Source of the DNA: CAZEHJ01 sp964512485
GTDB lineage: Bacteria; Bacteroidota; Rhodothermia; Rhodothermales; UBA10348
Assembly (NCBI GenBank): GCA_964512485.1
Contig: CAZEHJ010000059.1
Span: 1 to 24,519 of the forward strand
Direction of reading: 5' to 3'
DNA: 24,519 nt
The stretch's first letter is position 1. The number at the start of each line of letters is the position of its first letter. The notes under the pieces were generated by a model. It had not been told where the DNA came from. It searched no databases and worked only from the letters and a program-made list of their open reading frames with translations. Position numbers and translations under genes: made by a program. Of this stretch, positions 17,761 through 24,519 are shown piece after piece.

Positions 17761-18074
17761 GCCCTTCTCATGATTGAATTTGTCGCTTCCCACTGCGCCT
17801 TCATTTGCCTGAACGCTTCGTGGCCTTCGTCCGTAATGCGGTAGTATTTTCTCTTTCGTCCCGTTTCCGAACGACCCCACCTCGATTGAACCAATCCTTC
17901 TTTTTCCATTCGATGCAGTACCGGATAAAGCATCCCGTCTTTCCACTGGAAGGCTCCCTTCGAGATTTCACCAACAAGCTGGATGATCTCGTATCCGTAG
18001 CTCTCCTCCTTTTTGGTGAGAATCGCCAAAACCAGGGATTTGGTCGTTGCTGCGTGTAAAGCTGAAGGGATCAT
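17733..18074 (-). CDS. PadR-family transcriptional regulator
   Basis: A 113-residue winged-helix repressor. The DNA-binding fold is shown by TKSLVLAILTKKEESYGYEI, KGAFQWKDGMLYPVLHRMEKEGLVQS and the wing GRKRKYYRITDEG. The C-terminal helix (AFRQMKAQWEATNSIMRRAW) would give dimer contacts. Small PadR proteins of this type usually repress their own operon and the adjacent permease, with release by an unknown ligand. Its last codons overlap the permease start by 28 bases. A candidate operator lies 20-77 bases upstream of its start. Confidence 0.93.
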   Translation of the reverse strand: MIPSALHAATTKSLVLAILTKKEESYGYEIIQLVGEISKGAFQWKDGMLYPVLHRMEKEGLVQSRWGRSETGRKRKYYRITDEGHEAFRQMKAQWEATNSIMRRAWNLELRLT

Positions 18075-18093
18075 GTGACGTCGTTCGCTGAAT

Positions 18094-18151
18094 AATACAT
18101 AGAGTCATTACGTATGCAATTTCGAACAGTTGCATAGAGACGTTATGTATT
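18094..18151 (-). promoter_or_regulatory. Candidate PadR operator and promoter
   Basis: The flanks aatacata at 18094-18101 and tatgtatt at 18144-18151 are exact reverse complements. Inside them, tatgcaa and ttgcata around 18113-18136 form a second inverted pair. PadR proteins commonly bind atacat/atgtat-type palindromes. On the minus strand, TTGCAT and TATTAT about 16 bases apart could serve as -35 and -10 elements, placing the start of transcription very close to the padR ATG. This fits autoregulation, but no binding evidence exists. Confidence 0.55.
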
Positions 18152-18255
18152 GTGTTTGACAGCGTCAGCACTGGGAAGGATTGCAAGCCAGATTAAAATC
18201 GTTTTGGCGCGACAGTCCGCTGAAGCACCTCATCCATTTGCCGATGGCTAGCTAA

Positions 18256-19725
18256 CTACTGCGAATCGGCCTCTCCAGAGAGACGAGCCTCCAACATGGC
18301 TGTCTCCACGACGAGCGTCTGAAATCTTTCGTCCGAAAATACCCGAACATCCCCTGAATCGACATCTTGCTGTGTCAAAGACTGTCCCAGAGAAGTCACC
18401 CAGGAAGGTTGTCCCCGCTCAAAATTCGTGATCAAGACAAAGTCCACATCATCAAGAGTTTGGCTCAGTTGATCGATACCGGAAGGAAACCCTCTTGTTT
18501 TTCGACGGGAGTACCACCAGGCCTGCGGTGTCGCAGCGGTCATTAAGACGGCATCCCTGGGCGAGTTGTCGCTGACCCACACCATGGCTTCCTTGAATCC
18601 AGGACCTCCGAGCGTGGTCGTGTTTCGGATGTCTGAAGAACGAGTGGGGAAGATGACTCCGAGACAGATCGCTCCCAGAACGCCGATCGTCCAACCGGGT
18701 ACTCGTGACCCAACAACTTCCTTCCAGAGGAAGTTGAGACCGGTCCCGGCGATGATGGCAAGAAACGGAAGGATCGCAGAAATGAGCCTCACTTCCTTGT
18801 ACCTGTATCCGCTGAACCATCCCCAGAAGAAGACACACACCAGCAACAGCATCCAATTGGTCAATGACCTCGAGCGCAGGATTGTCCACGTACCGAGAAC
18901 GAACAGGATCAAGACGGGCCACGAGAGCATGGCAGGGAGCTGTTCAAAGTAGAAATTGGATGGCATCGACACGCCCGGCAAATAGGTCTGAAGCTGCCCG
19001 GACGCGGTTTTGAATCCTACGAGCGCATCTCCGAACGTCAGATATTGTCTGAGGAGCCAGGGCCCTACCAGGACGAGGGCCCCAACAGGAGACGACCAGA
19101 ACCACTTGCTCTGGAGGGCAGACGAGAGTCGTTGCCGATCCCGGAGAAGGAACGCGGCCATGATCAACATTGAGATCGGCCCAAAAAGCACGGCCGTGTA
19201 CCTCGTCAGAACGGCCATACCCCAGGCAATCCATGCCACACCGAAATAGCGGTGATCTTTTTCGAGGCCGATGATAAAAGCCAAAACGGCGGCGCTGAAG
19301 AACAGGCTGAAAGGGGCCTCGGACAGGAAGAAGCTCGATTGAGACCAGAATTCCGGAGTGAACGCGAGTATGGCGCAGCTAATCGTCGCCACCCGTCTAT
19401 CCCACAGCTTTGAACCCAGCAGATAGATCGCGACAAGCCCCAGAAGAGAGAACAGCCAGACGCCCGACTTGAGGGCCACGTCATCGAAGCCGCCGCCGAG
19501 TGTAGCAGTCAGCACCCCTGAGAGCGGAAGAAGTGGAGGTCGAAGGCTGTTCGGATGACCGGAAATGCTGAATCCGTCCCCCTCAGATATCGAGCGCGAC
19601 AGGGACGCATATTCGGCCTCGTCCCACATAAACATGCCGTGGGAATCGAGAGTCAGGCCATAGGCGATGCCCGTTGCAAGAACGAGAATCAGAATCGCAG
19701 CGTGTTCTGTGAGCCAGGCCTTCAT
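18256..19725 (-). CDS. GT39-like membrane glycosyltransferase (ArnT/PMT type)
   Basis: A 489-residue polytopic glycosyltransferase of GT-C fold, which transfers a sugar from a polyprenyl-phosphate donor on the periplasmic side. The N-terminal TM is followed by the first-loop acidic motif W34-D35-E36 (MFMWDEAEYASLSRS), then about ten further hydrophobic helices, ending in a soluble C-terminal domain from about residue 390. The loop HPNSLRPPLLP and the motif EVRLISAILPFLAI, near 320, are typical of the ArnT-like group. The start at 19725 forms an ATGA overlap with the stop of the preceding glycosyltransferase gene; the frame is open 15 codons further, but translational coupling favours 19725. 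The acceptor (lipid A, protein or glycan) is unknown. Confidence 0.86.
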   Translation of the reverse strand: MKAWLTEHAAILILVLATGIAYGLTLDSHGMFMWDEAEYASLSRSISEGDGFSISGHPNSLRPPLLPLSGVLTATLGGGFDDVALKSGVWLFSLLGLVAIYLLGSKLWDRRVATISCAILAFTPEFWSQSSFFLSEAPFSLFFSAAVLAFIIGLEKDHRYFGVAWIAWGMAVLTRYTAVLFGPISMLIMAAFLLRDRQRLSSALQSKWFWSSPVGALVLVGPWLLRQYLTFGDALVGFKTASGQLQTYLPGVSMPSNFYFEQLPAMLSWPVLILFVLGTWTILRSRSLTNWMLLLVCVFFWGWFSGYRYKEVRLISAILPFLAIIAGTGLNFLWKEVVGSRVPGWTIGVLGAICLGVIFPTRSSDIRNTTTLGGPGFKEAMVWVSDNSPRDAVLMTAATPQAWWYSRRKTRGFPSGIDQLSQTLDDVDFVLITNFERGQPSWVTSLGQSLTQQDVDSGDVRVFSDERFQTLVVETAMLEARLSGEADSQ

Positions 19726-20453
19726 CGTGCGAACAATTCCGAAATAAGCCTGCCTCCCAGTGACAGGCACAATTTCATTGTTGAAGCCGAAGAACGGTGA
19801 TGTCCGGCATACCGGACGCCTTCGCGCGTGGCAAACTCTGTGGTTTTCAGATTCATTCGGGCAGCGCGAATCGTGCTCTGCAATTCGATGTCGTGGCCGT
19901 CAGCAGTTAGCCCGAGTCGTGCAAGCGACGAGGTTTTGAAACCCCTGAAACCGTTGATGGCGTCTCTGATATCAGAACCCCAAACGGCACGAACCAGCCA
20001 GCCTCCTGCCTTTCCGAATCCCTTTCTGATTCTCAAGGGATCATCCGAGTCATCGGTTTCAGCTCCGGCCAAGCTGTATCTCCCGGCCACAACCAGTTCA
20101 TTCCCCTGTCGAAGCAAGCGAAGCATCTCGCCTAGATCTCCGGGGTCTTCGTTTCCGTCGGTCGAAAAGAAGATGACGTACTCGGTGGAAACGAGTTCAA
20201 CGGCCGTGCGGAACGCCCGGCCTCTGCCTCTCCGGGACTGGGTGACCACCTCGATTTCAGCGCGACGGTACAGATCCACCGTTCCATCGGTGGACCCGCC
20301 GTCAATCGCGATAACTGAATCAAAAAGATCCAGGTTCAGCTCAGGTAGCAATCGAATCAGGCTTTCTTCCTCATTGAAAGAAAGCAGGACCAACGTGCAT
20401 GATGTTGAGCTGAGTGGTTCTATCTGGTCCCTTCTCTGCTTTCTTCGTCCCAC
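19722..20453 (-). CDS. Family 2 glycosyltransferase (polyprenyl-phosphate sugar synthase-like)
   Basis: A cytoplasmic GT-A enzyme, 243 residues from the GTG at 20453. Nucleotide-sugar binding is shown by VLLSFNEEES (about 23-31), DGGSTDGT (51-58), and STDGNEDP (97-104) carrying the catalytic-metal aspartate. Later, GRYSLAGAETDD and INGFRGFKT resemble dolichol/undecaprenyl-phosphate mannose synthase-type GT2. It probably makes the lipid-linked sugar used by the next gene, whose ATG overlaps this stop. The start is uncertain: the first 11-12 codons (GTG onward, MGRRKQRRDQIEP) overlap the end of the propeller gene by 34 bases and are a different-frame reading of its conserved C-terminus. A TTG at 20393 would give a very short start just before the first strand. 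Confidence 0.84.
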   Translation of the reverse strand: MGRRKQRRDQIEPLSSTSCTLVLLSFNEEESLIRLLPELNLDLFDSVIAIDGGSTDGTVDLYRRAEIEVVTQSRRGRGRAFRTAVELVSTEYVIFFSTDGNEDPGDLGEMLRLLRQGNELVVAGRYSLAGAETDDSDDPLRIRKGFGKAGGWLVRAVWGSDIRDAINGFRGFKTSSLARLGLTADGHDIELQSTIRAARMNLKTTEFATREGVRYAGHHRSSASTMKLCLSLGGRLISELFAR

Positions 20454-21748
20454 TTCTGGGCGGAAGACACATCGGGCACGCCCCAGTCTTCACCATTCCA
20501 TCCGTTGAATCCTTCCATGCGGAAGGTCCAGAAACCGGTTGTCATGTCTGAGATAACGATGAGTCCGTCTTCGTTGCGGACGTCAATTCCGAATGCGCCG
20601 TTAGCCACGCCGCCTGACATACCACCATCGCTTCTCGCACCGGTGAAGGTGTCGAAATAACCCACGGTCTGAGGATTTTCCGGGTCCATCAAGGAAAACA
20701 CCTGTAGTCCGTCATGATAGCCAGAGACAAAGACATAGGGCCAGCGAACCTCATGATTGTGAACCAGACCTTCCCAGTTTGCGGTCCATGCTGAAATTGG
20801 CTGTCTGATGTTGGACACGCCTTCGCCTTCCAGTGCTGGCTGAAGGTCGAAAATTCTCAGCGGCGCATACTTGTATTCGGTCTCAGCGACGACATACCGG
20901 CCGTTCGGTCCAGGTGTGAAGGTGTGACCTGAGCGAACACCACTGATTCCGGTAAGGGTGACCAGGAGTTCCGGGTTGTCGAGATCGGTAAAGTCGTAGA
21001 CATAATATCCGCCCGTTCCACCTCCGTAAAAACGATCTGTACCCGTGTCTGTGTGATATCCCGCGTAGAAATCGTGGTATCCACGCCGTGTGTTTTCAGC
21101 CGGTGTAGGAATCTGGCCGACGAGTGCATTTTCAACATCGCCTTCAACTACTCTGCCCAAATCGTAGACATTGGCGAACGGTCCGGAAACCGTGCTCAGA
21201 AGCAGTACGCGCCCTGAGGAGTGCTTGTAGACAAAAATGTTGTGGAATCCCCCTGGAAGTTCAGGCTCGCGGATGCGCGCTACCTCTTCCACGGTCGACG
21301 GATCAGGAAGTCCGGTTACGTCCAGAACGACGGCACCAAGATCGCCGTCGGGACCAGCTCCGCGAAACTGAAGGGACTGAACCACATAGTAGCGTCCCGC
21401 CCATTTGAAATGCTTCACATCCATGGCTCCCGTGCCCACATGAAGATCCTGGTTTTCGATCCTCCAGCGGTAGATAATTTTGGGATTGGATGGGTCTGAC
21501 AGATCCACGATGTCCGTGCCGCGAGGTCCCGCCTCTGCATACTTCATGCGAGAGACGTAAGCGTAAGGCCGATTCATCTCCTGTTCGAGGTCCATGTCGG
21601 ACACACTCAGTCTCGGACCCAGGGGCAGGTGTCCGAGGACTTCCATATTGTCGCTTCCCCGTTTTGTCACAGTGTTCTGCGCCGATGCAGGATTGTATGC
21701 GAACGCGACGATCATCATCGCCAACAGGATTGTGGTAGTACGCTTCAT
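20420..21748 (-). CDS. Secreted LVIVD-repeat beta-propeller, copy 1
   Basis: A 442-residue exported protein. The start at 21748 gives MKRTTTILLAMMIVAFAYNPASAQ, a clear Sec signal, with a purine-rich GAGGGAAA upstream. The mature part is a chain of LVIVD-type blades: GTDIVDLSDPSNPKII, GAVVLDVTGLPDPSTV, GGYYVYDFTDLDNPELL, PLRIFDLQPALEG, GLQVFSLMDPENPQTVG and a closing GLIVISDMTTGFWTFR, probably six or seven blades. Conserved histidines occur at GFH169NIF, YH225DFYAGYH232, GH275TFTPG, H330NH332E and GYH345DGLQ. The C-terminus is a fixed tail ending KWDEESREGTR. Periplasmic or secreted; no enzyme function is established for this family. It lies 25 bases after copy 2 and overlaps the next glycosyltransferase gene by 34 bases. 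The upstream reading frame to 21859 is a frame-shifted reading of copy 2's tail. Confidence 0.85.
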   Translation of the reverse strand: MKRTTTILLAMMIVAFAYNPASAQNTVTKRGSDNMEVLGHLPLGPRLSVSDMDLEQEMNRPYAYVSRMKYAEAGPRGTDIVDLSDPSNPKIIYRWRIENQDLHVGTGAMDVKHFKWAGRYYVVQSLQFRGAGPDGDLGAVVLDVTGLPDPSTVEEVARIREPELPGGFHNIFVYKHSSGRVLLLSTVSGPFANVYDLGRVVEGDVENALVGQIPTPAENTRRGYHDFYAGYHTDTGTDRFYGGGTGGYYVYDFTDLDNPELLVTLTGISGVRSGHTFTPGPNGRYVVAETEYKYAPLRIFDLQPALEGEGVSNIRQPISAWTANWEGLVHNHEVRWPYVFVSGYHDGLQVFSLMDPENPQTVGYFDTFTGARSDGGMSGGVANGAFGIDVRNEDGLIVISDMTTGFWTFRMEGFNGWNGEDWGVPDVSSAQKWDEESREGTR

Positions 21749-21773
21749 TTCAGTTTCCCTCTTCTGAATACTG

Positions 21774-23111
21774 TTATTGTGTGCCTTCTTTGGATTCTTC
21801 GTCCCATTTCTGAACGCTTGAAATATCGGGTACACCCCAATCTTCTCCGTTCCATCCATTGAATCCTTCCATGCGGAAGGTCCAGAAACCGGTGGATATA
21901 TCTGAGACGACGATCAGCCCGTCGGCATTCCGTACATCTACTCCAAAGGCTCCATTTCCTACATTTCCACCCATCGATCCAATATCGCGGCTGCCGGTAT
22001 AGGTGTCATAATACCCGACAGTGGTTGGGTTTTCTGGATCCATCATGGAAAAAACCTGCAAGCCATCGTGGTATCCTGACACAAAAACGTATGGCCAGCG
22101 GACCTCGTGATTGTGGACCAGGTTTTCCCAGTGGGCAGTCCAGGCTGAAATGGGGCGATTGATGTTCGACGTCTCGCCATCAAGTCCAGGTTGCAGGTCA
22201 AAAATTCGAAGCGGAGCGTACTGATATTCTGTTTCCGTTATCAAGTACTGTCCTCGAGGTCCGGGAGTAACCGTGTGACCACGATTTACTCCTGTAATGC
22301 CGTTCAGCGTCAAAAGAAGATCAGGATTTTCCAGATCGCTGATGTCAAAGACGTAATAGCCTCCTGAGCCACCGCCGTAAAAGCGGTCGGTGCCTGTGTC
22401 TTCATGATATCCGGCGTAGAAATCGTGATAGCTGCCGCGAGGTCCCTGGTCGCCGGGAACGGGTATAACAGAGGCCAACGCGTTTTCACGATCACCCGCT
22501 ATGAGCTTTCCAAGATCATACACGTGTGCGCCTGGTCCTCGGACTGTCGTCATCAGAAGGACACGTCCATCTGAATGCTTGTAAATAAAAATATTGTGGA
22601 ATCCGCCGGGCAGTTCCGGTTCATGGATGCGGGCAACTTCTGTTACCGTCGTGGGGTCTGGTAATCCAGTGACATCCAGCACTACTGCGCCTAGGTCGTT
22701 GTTCGGGCCGGTTCCAAATTGCATGCCCACAACGACGTAGTAGCGTCCATCCAGCTTGAAATATTTGGTATCCACGCCGCCACTTCCGGTATGTAGCGCC
22801 TGATTTTCTATACGCCACTGAAGAATCACTTTCGGATTCGACGGATCAGCGAGGTTTATGATATCCAATCCTCTGTCTTCCAGGCCTCCTCGGGCCTTCC
22901 GGGTAACGTATGCGTAGGGCCGGTGCATTTCCTGCTCGAGGTCGAGATCGGAAACACCCATCATCGGCCCCAGAGGCACATGTCCGAGTACTTCAATGTT
23001 TTCTGAACCGGGATTGAGCGTGGTCCATGGTGTGTTTTGCTGTGCGTCAGCCGTTTTCGGCGTGAAAGACACTGCAAAGGACAACAAGAGAGTAAATGCT
23101 GATAAACGCAT
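21774..23111 (-). CDS. Secreted LVIVD-repeat beta-propeller, copy 2
   Basis: A 445-residue paralogue of the previous gene, with its own signal peptide MRLSAFTLLLSFAVSF (start at 23111, ending near TADAQQ). Blade motifs include GLDIINLADPSNPKVI, GAVVLDVTGLPDPTTV, GGYYVFDISDLENPDLL, PLRIFDLQPGLDG and GLQVFSMMDPENPTTVG. The conserved histidine set (GFHNIF, YHDFYAGYH, GHTVTPG, VHNHEV, GYHDGLQ) is complete. The N-terminal signal and linker differ strongly from the neighbours while the blades and tail are conserved, so the copies have kept one fold with independent export signals. It starts 17 bases after the end of copy 3. The last 113 bases are about 95 percent identical to those of copy 3. Confidence 0.86.
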   Translation of the reverse strand: MRLSAFTLLLSFAVSFTPKTADAQQNTPWTTLNPGSENIEVLGHVPLGPMMGVSDLDLEQEMHRPYAYVTRKARGGLEDRGLDIINLADPSNPKVILQWRIENQALHTGSGGVDTKYFKLDGRYYVVVGMQFGTGPNNDLGAVVLDVTGLPDPTTVTEVARIHEPELPGGFHNIFIYKHSDGRVLLMTTVRGPGAHVYDLGKLIAGDRENALASVIPVPGDQGPRGSYHDFYAGYHEDTGTDRFYGGGSGGYYVFDISDLENPDLLLTLNGITGVNRGHTVTPGPRGQYLITETEYQYAPLRIFDLQPGLDGETSNINRPISAWTAHWENLVHNHEVRWPYVFVSGYHDGLQVFSMMDPENPTTVGYYDTYTGSRDIGSMGGNVGNGAFGVDVRNADGLIVVSDISTGFWTFRMEGFNGWNGEDWGVPDISSVQKWDEESKEGTQ

Positions 23112-23128
23112 GATTCTGTGGGGTGATG

Positions 23129-24439
23129 TTATCGAGTGCCTTCTTTGGATTCTTCGTCCCATTTCTGGACGCTTGAAATATCGGGTACGCCCCAATCTTC
23201 TCCGTTCCAGCCATTGAAACCATCCATGCGGAAGGTCCAGAAGCCGGTTGAACCGTCCGAAATGACAATGAGGCCATCTTCATTGCGGACATCGACGCCA
23301 AATGCGCCATCCATCACGCCGCCATTGTCGCTTGTGATGGTGTCGTAATATCCGACCGTCTGCGGATTCTCAGGATCCATCAGGGAGAATACCTGGAGTC
23401 CATCCAGATATCCGGAGACGAATACGAATGGCCAGCGCACCTCATGGTTGTGTACGAGGTTTTGCCAGTTTGCGGTCCAGGCAGAAATTGGTTGACGGAC
23501 ATTCGAAACTTCGTCGGACTCCAGAGCAGGCTGCAGGTCAAAAATCCTGAGTGGGGCATACTTGTATTCAGTCTCGGCGATGACGTAGCGACCATTGGGT
23601 CCCGGCGTAAATGTGTGACCGTAACTGACACCGCTGATACCGGTCAGCGTGACTCTGAGTTCAGGGTTTTCAACGTCTGAAATGTTGTAGACATAGTAGC
23701 CGCCGGATCCACCTCCGTAAAAGCGATCCTCACCGCTGTCGGGGTGGTAGCTGGCGTAGAAGTCATGATACCCTCTTCGAGCCTGCGAGTCGCCGGGGAC
23801 GGGGATGTTGCCTGCGAGCGCATTCTCTGCGTCGCCAGACACAACTTTGTCGAGATCGTACATGTTGGCGCCCGGTGCGCGAACCGTTGTGATCAGATAC
23901 GGAGTGCCATTTGAATGCTGGTATATGAAAATGTTATGGAAGCCACCCGGAGAATCAGGTTCTCTTATACGAGCGACCTCTTTCACCTTGCTCACATCCG
24001 GCAGATCGGTCACATCGAATATGACAGCTCCCAGGTCGTTGTCCGGGCCCTGGCCAAACTGCATGGACAGAACGACATAGACACGTCCTCCACTCTTGAA
24101 GTACTTGATGTCCAGCCCACCGACACCCGTGTTCAGATCGTCGTTTTCGTTTACCCAGTGGAGCAGAAGCTTTGGATGCGCCGGGTCGGATATGTCAATG
24201 ATGTCCATTCCGCGGTCATAATTGCTCCGATACCGGGCGCGAGCCACGTACGCGTACGGACGATCCATATCCTGTTCCAACTCGATGTCTGCAACTGATT
24301 CAGCGGCTCCCAGTGGCAGGTGGCCTTCGACCGTGATATTGTCGCTGCCTCTTTTGAGGGGCGTAGCCTGTCCAAACACCGATGAACTGCTGATTGCCAG
24401 AAAGGTGATCAAGAACAGGATAGATGAGGTCTTTTTCAT
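23129..24439 (-). CDS. Secreted LVIVD-repeat beta-propeller, copy 3
   Basis: A 436-residue paralogue with the signal peptide MKKTSSILFLITFLAISSSSVFG (start at 24439). Blades include GMDIIDISDPAHPKLLLHW, GAVIFDVTDLPDVSKVKEV, GGYYVYNISDVENPELRV, PLRIFDLQPALE and GLQVFSLMDPENPQTVGYY. Histidine positions are kept at GFHNIF, YHDFYASYH, GHTFTPG and VHNHEV, but the last site reads GYLDGLQ, with Leu in place of His. The linker after the signal (ATPLKRGSDNITVEGHLPLG) matches copy 1 more closely than copy 2, and the tail ends EESKEGTR. It starts 19 bases after the end of a fourth copy. Function is unknown. Confidence 0.86.
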   Translation of the reverse strand: MKKTSSILFLITFLAISSSSVFGQATPLKRGSDNITVEGHLPLGAAESVADIELEQDMDRPYAYVARARYRSNYDRGMDIIDISDPAHPKLLLHWVNENDDLNTGVGGLDIKYFKSGGRVYVVLSMQFGQGPDNDLGAVIFDVTDLPDVSKVKEVARIREPDSPGGFHNIFIYQHSNGTPYLITTVRAPGANMYDLDKVVSGDAENALAGNIPVPGDSQARRGYHDFYASYHPDSGEDRFYGGGSGGYYVYNISDVENPELRVTLTGISGVSYGHTFTPGPNGRYVIAETEYKYAPLRIFDLQPALESDEVSNVRQPISAWTANWQNLVHNHEVRWPFVFVSGYLDGLQVFSLMDPENPQTVGYYDTITSDNGGVMDGAFGVDVRNEDGLIVISDGSTGFWTFRMDGFNGWNGEDWGVPDISSVQKWDEESKEGTR

Positions 24440-24458
24440 GATGTTGATTTTGGTAGGG

Positions 24459-24519
24459 CTACTTGGTGCCTTCTTTGGATTCTTCATCCCACTTCTGGGC
24501 TGAAGAGATGTCAGGCTGC
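24459..24519 (-). CDS. Fourth LVIVD paralogue, C-terminal end only (partial)
   Basis: The window edge cuts a gene whose minus-strand reading gives QPDISSAQKWDEESKEGTK and then TAG at 24459-24461. This is the same tail as the three complete paralogues, in the same orientation and 19 bases before copy 3. The array therefore continues beyond the window by at least one more member. Its first 25 bases match copies 2 and 3 at the DNA level, and the sequence diverges after that. Confidence 0.9.
   Translation of the reverse strand, partial: QPDISSAQKWDEESKEGTK

Noticed and set aside
19828..20508. A 226-codon plus-strand frame over the GT2 gene
   Set aside because: Antisense to a convincing glycosyltransferase; the translation is Ser/Arg-rich with no recognisable fold.
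21749..21859. An N-terminal extension of propeller copy 1
   Set aside because: It reads through copy 2's tail in another frame; the start at 21748 gives a proper signal peptide.

Overview
The window reads as chromosomal DNA from a Gram-negative bacterium of the Bacteroidota/Rhodothermota branch, probably free-living and marine. This is inference from gene content, not from a marker gene: a short Rpb6-like RNA polymerase omega subunit with the form seen in that branch, secreted proteins with a carboxypeptidase-regulatory-like domain, a PadR regulator coupled to a large MacB-type permease, UvrA with the degenerate first zinc finger that I recall from Bacteroidota homologues, and weak or absent Shine-Dalgarno sequences. 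Coding density is high, and no gene-free stretch exceeds about 215 bases. No rRNA, tRNA, CRISPR array, insertion sequence or phage gene was seen.

Layout. 139-2863 (minus): two exported proteins, one with a carboxypeptidase-regulatory-like domain and one multi-domain Ig-like lipoprotein. 3069-3463 (plus): omega subunit followed by a strong intrinsic terminator. 3497-9145 (plus): a steroid 5-alpha-reductase-like membrane enzyme, uvrA, a small unknown protein and an exported M24 peptidase; the last three are tightly spaced and probably co-transcribed. 9161-10069 (minus): a Tat-exported metallo-beta-lactamase-fold hydrolase, divergent from 10214-11626 (plus), a secreted serine beta-lactamase-family hydrolase with a TPR tail. 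11642-13912 (minus): a multicopper oxidase with a small secreted partner gene. 14126-15019 (plus): a DUF5996-like protein, convergent with 15067-18074 (minus), a padR-permease operon.

18256-24519 (minus): the most distinctive region. It holds at least four tandem paralogues of a secreted LVIVD-type beta-propeller (three complete, the fourth cut by the window edge), 17-25 bases apart, followed without a gap by a family 2 glycosyltransferase and a family 39-like membrane glycosyltransferase joined by an ATGA overlap. The array keeps its histidine positions, and copies 2 and 3 have nearly identical 3' ends, which suggests repeated duplication with possible gene conversion.

Other structures: a 44-bp tandem duplication exactly over the two convergent stop codons near 15020-15069; a perfect 12-bp hairpin early in the DUF5996-like gene; and candidate operators ahead of padR and between the divergent hydrolases. 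The two glycosyltransferases together suggest transfer of a lipid-linked sugar on the outer face of the inner membrane. A link between that and the propeller array is speculation from gene order.
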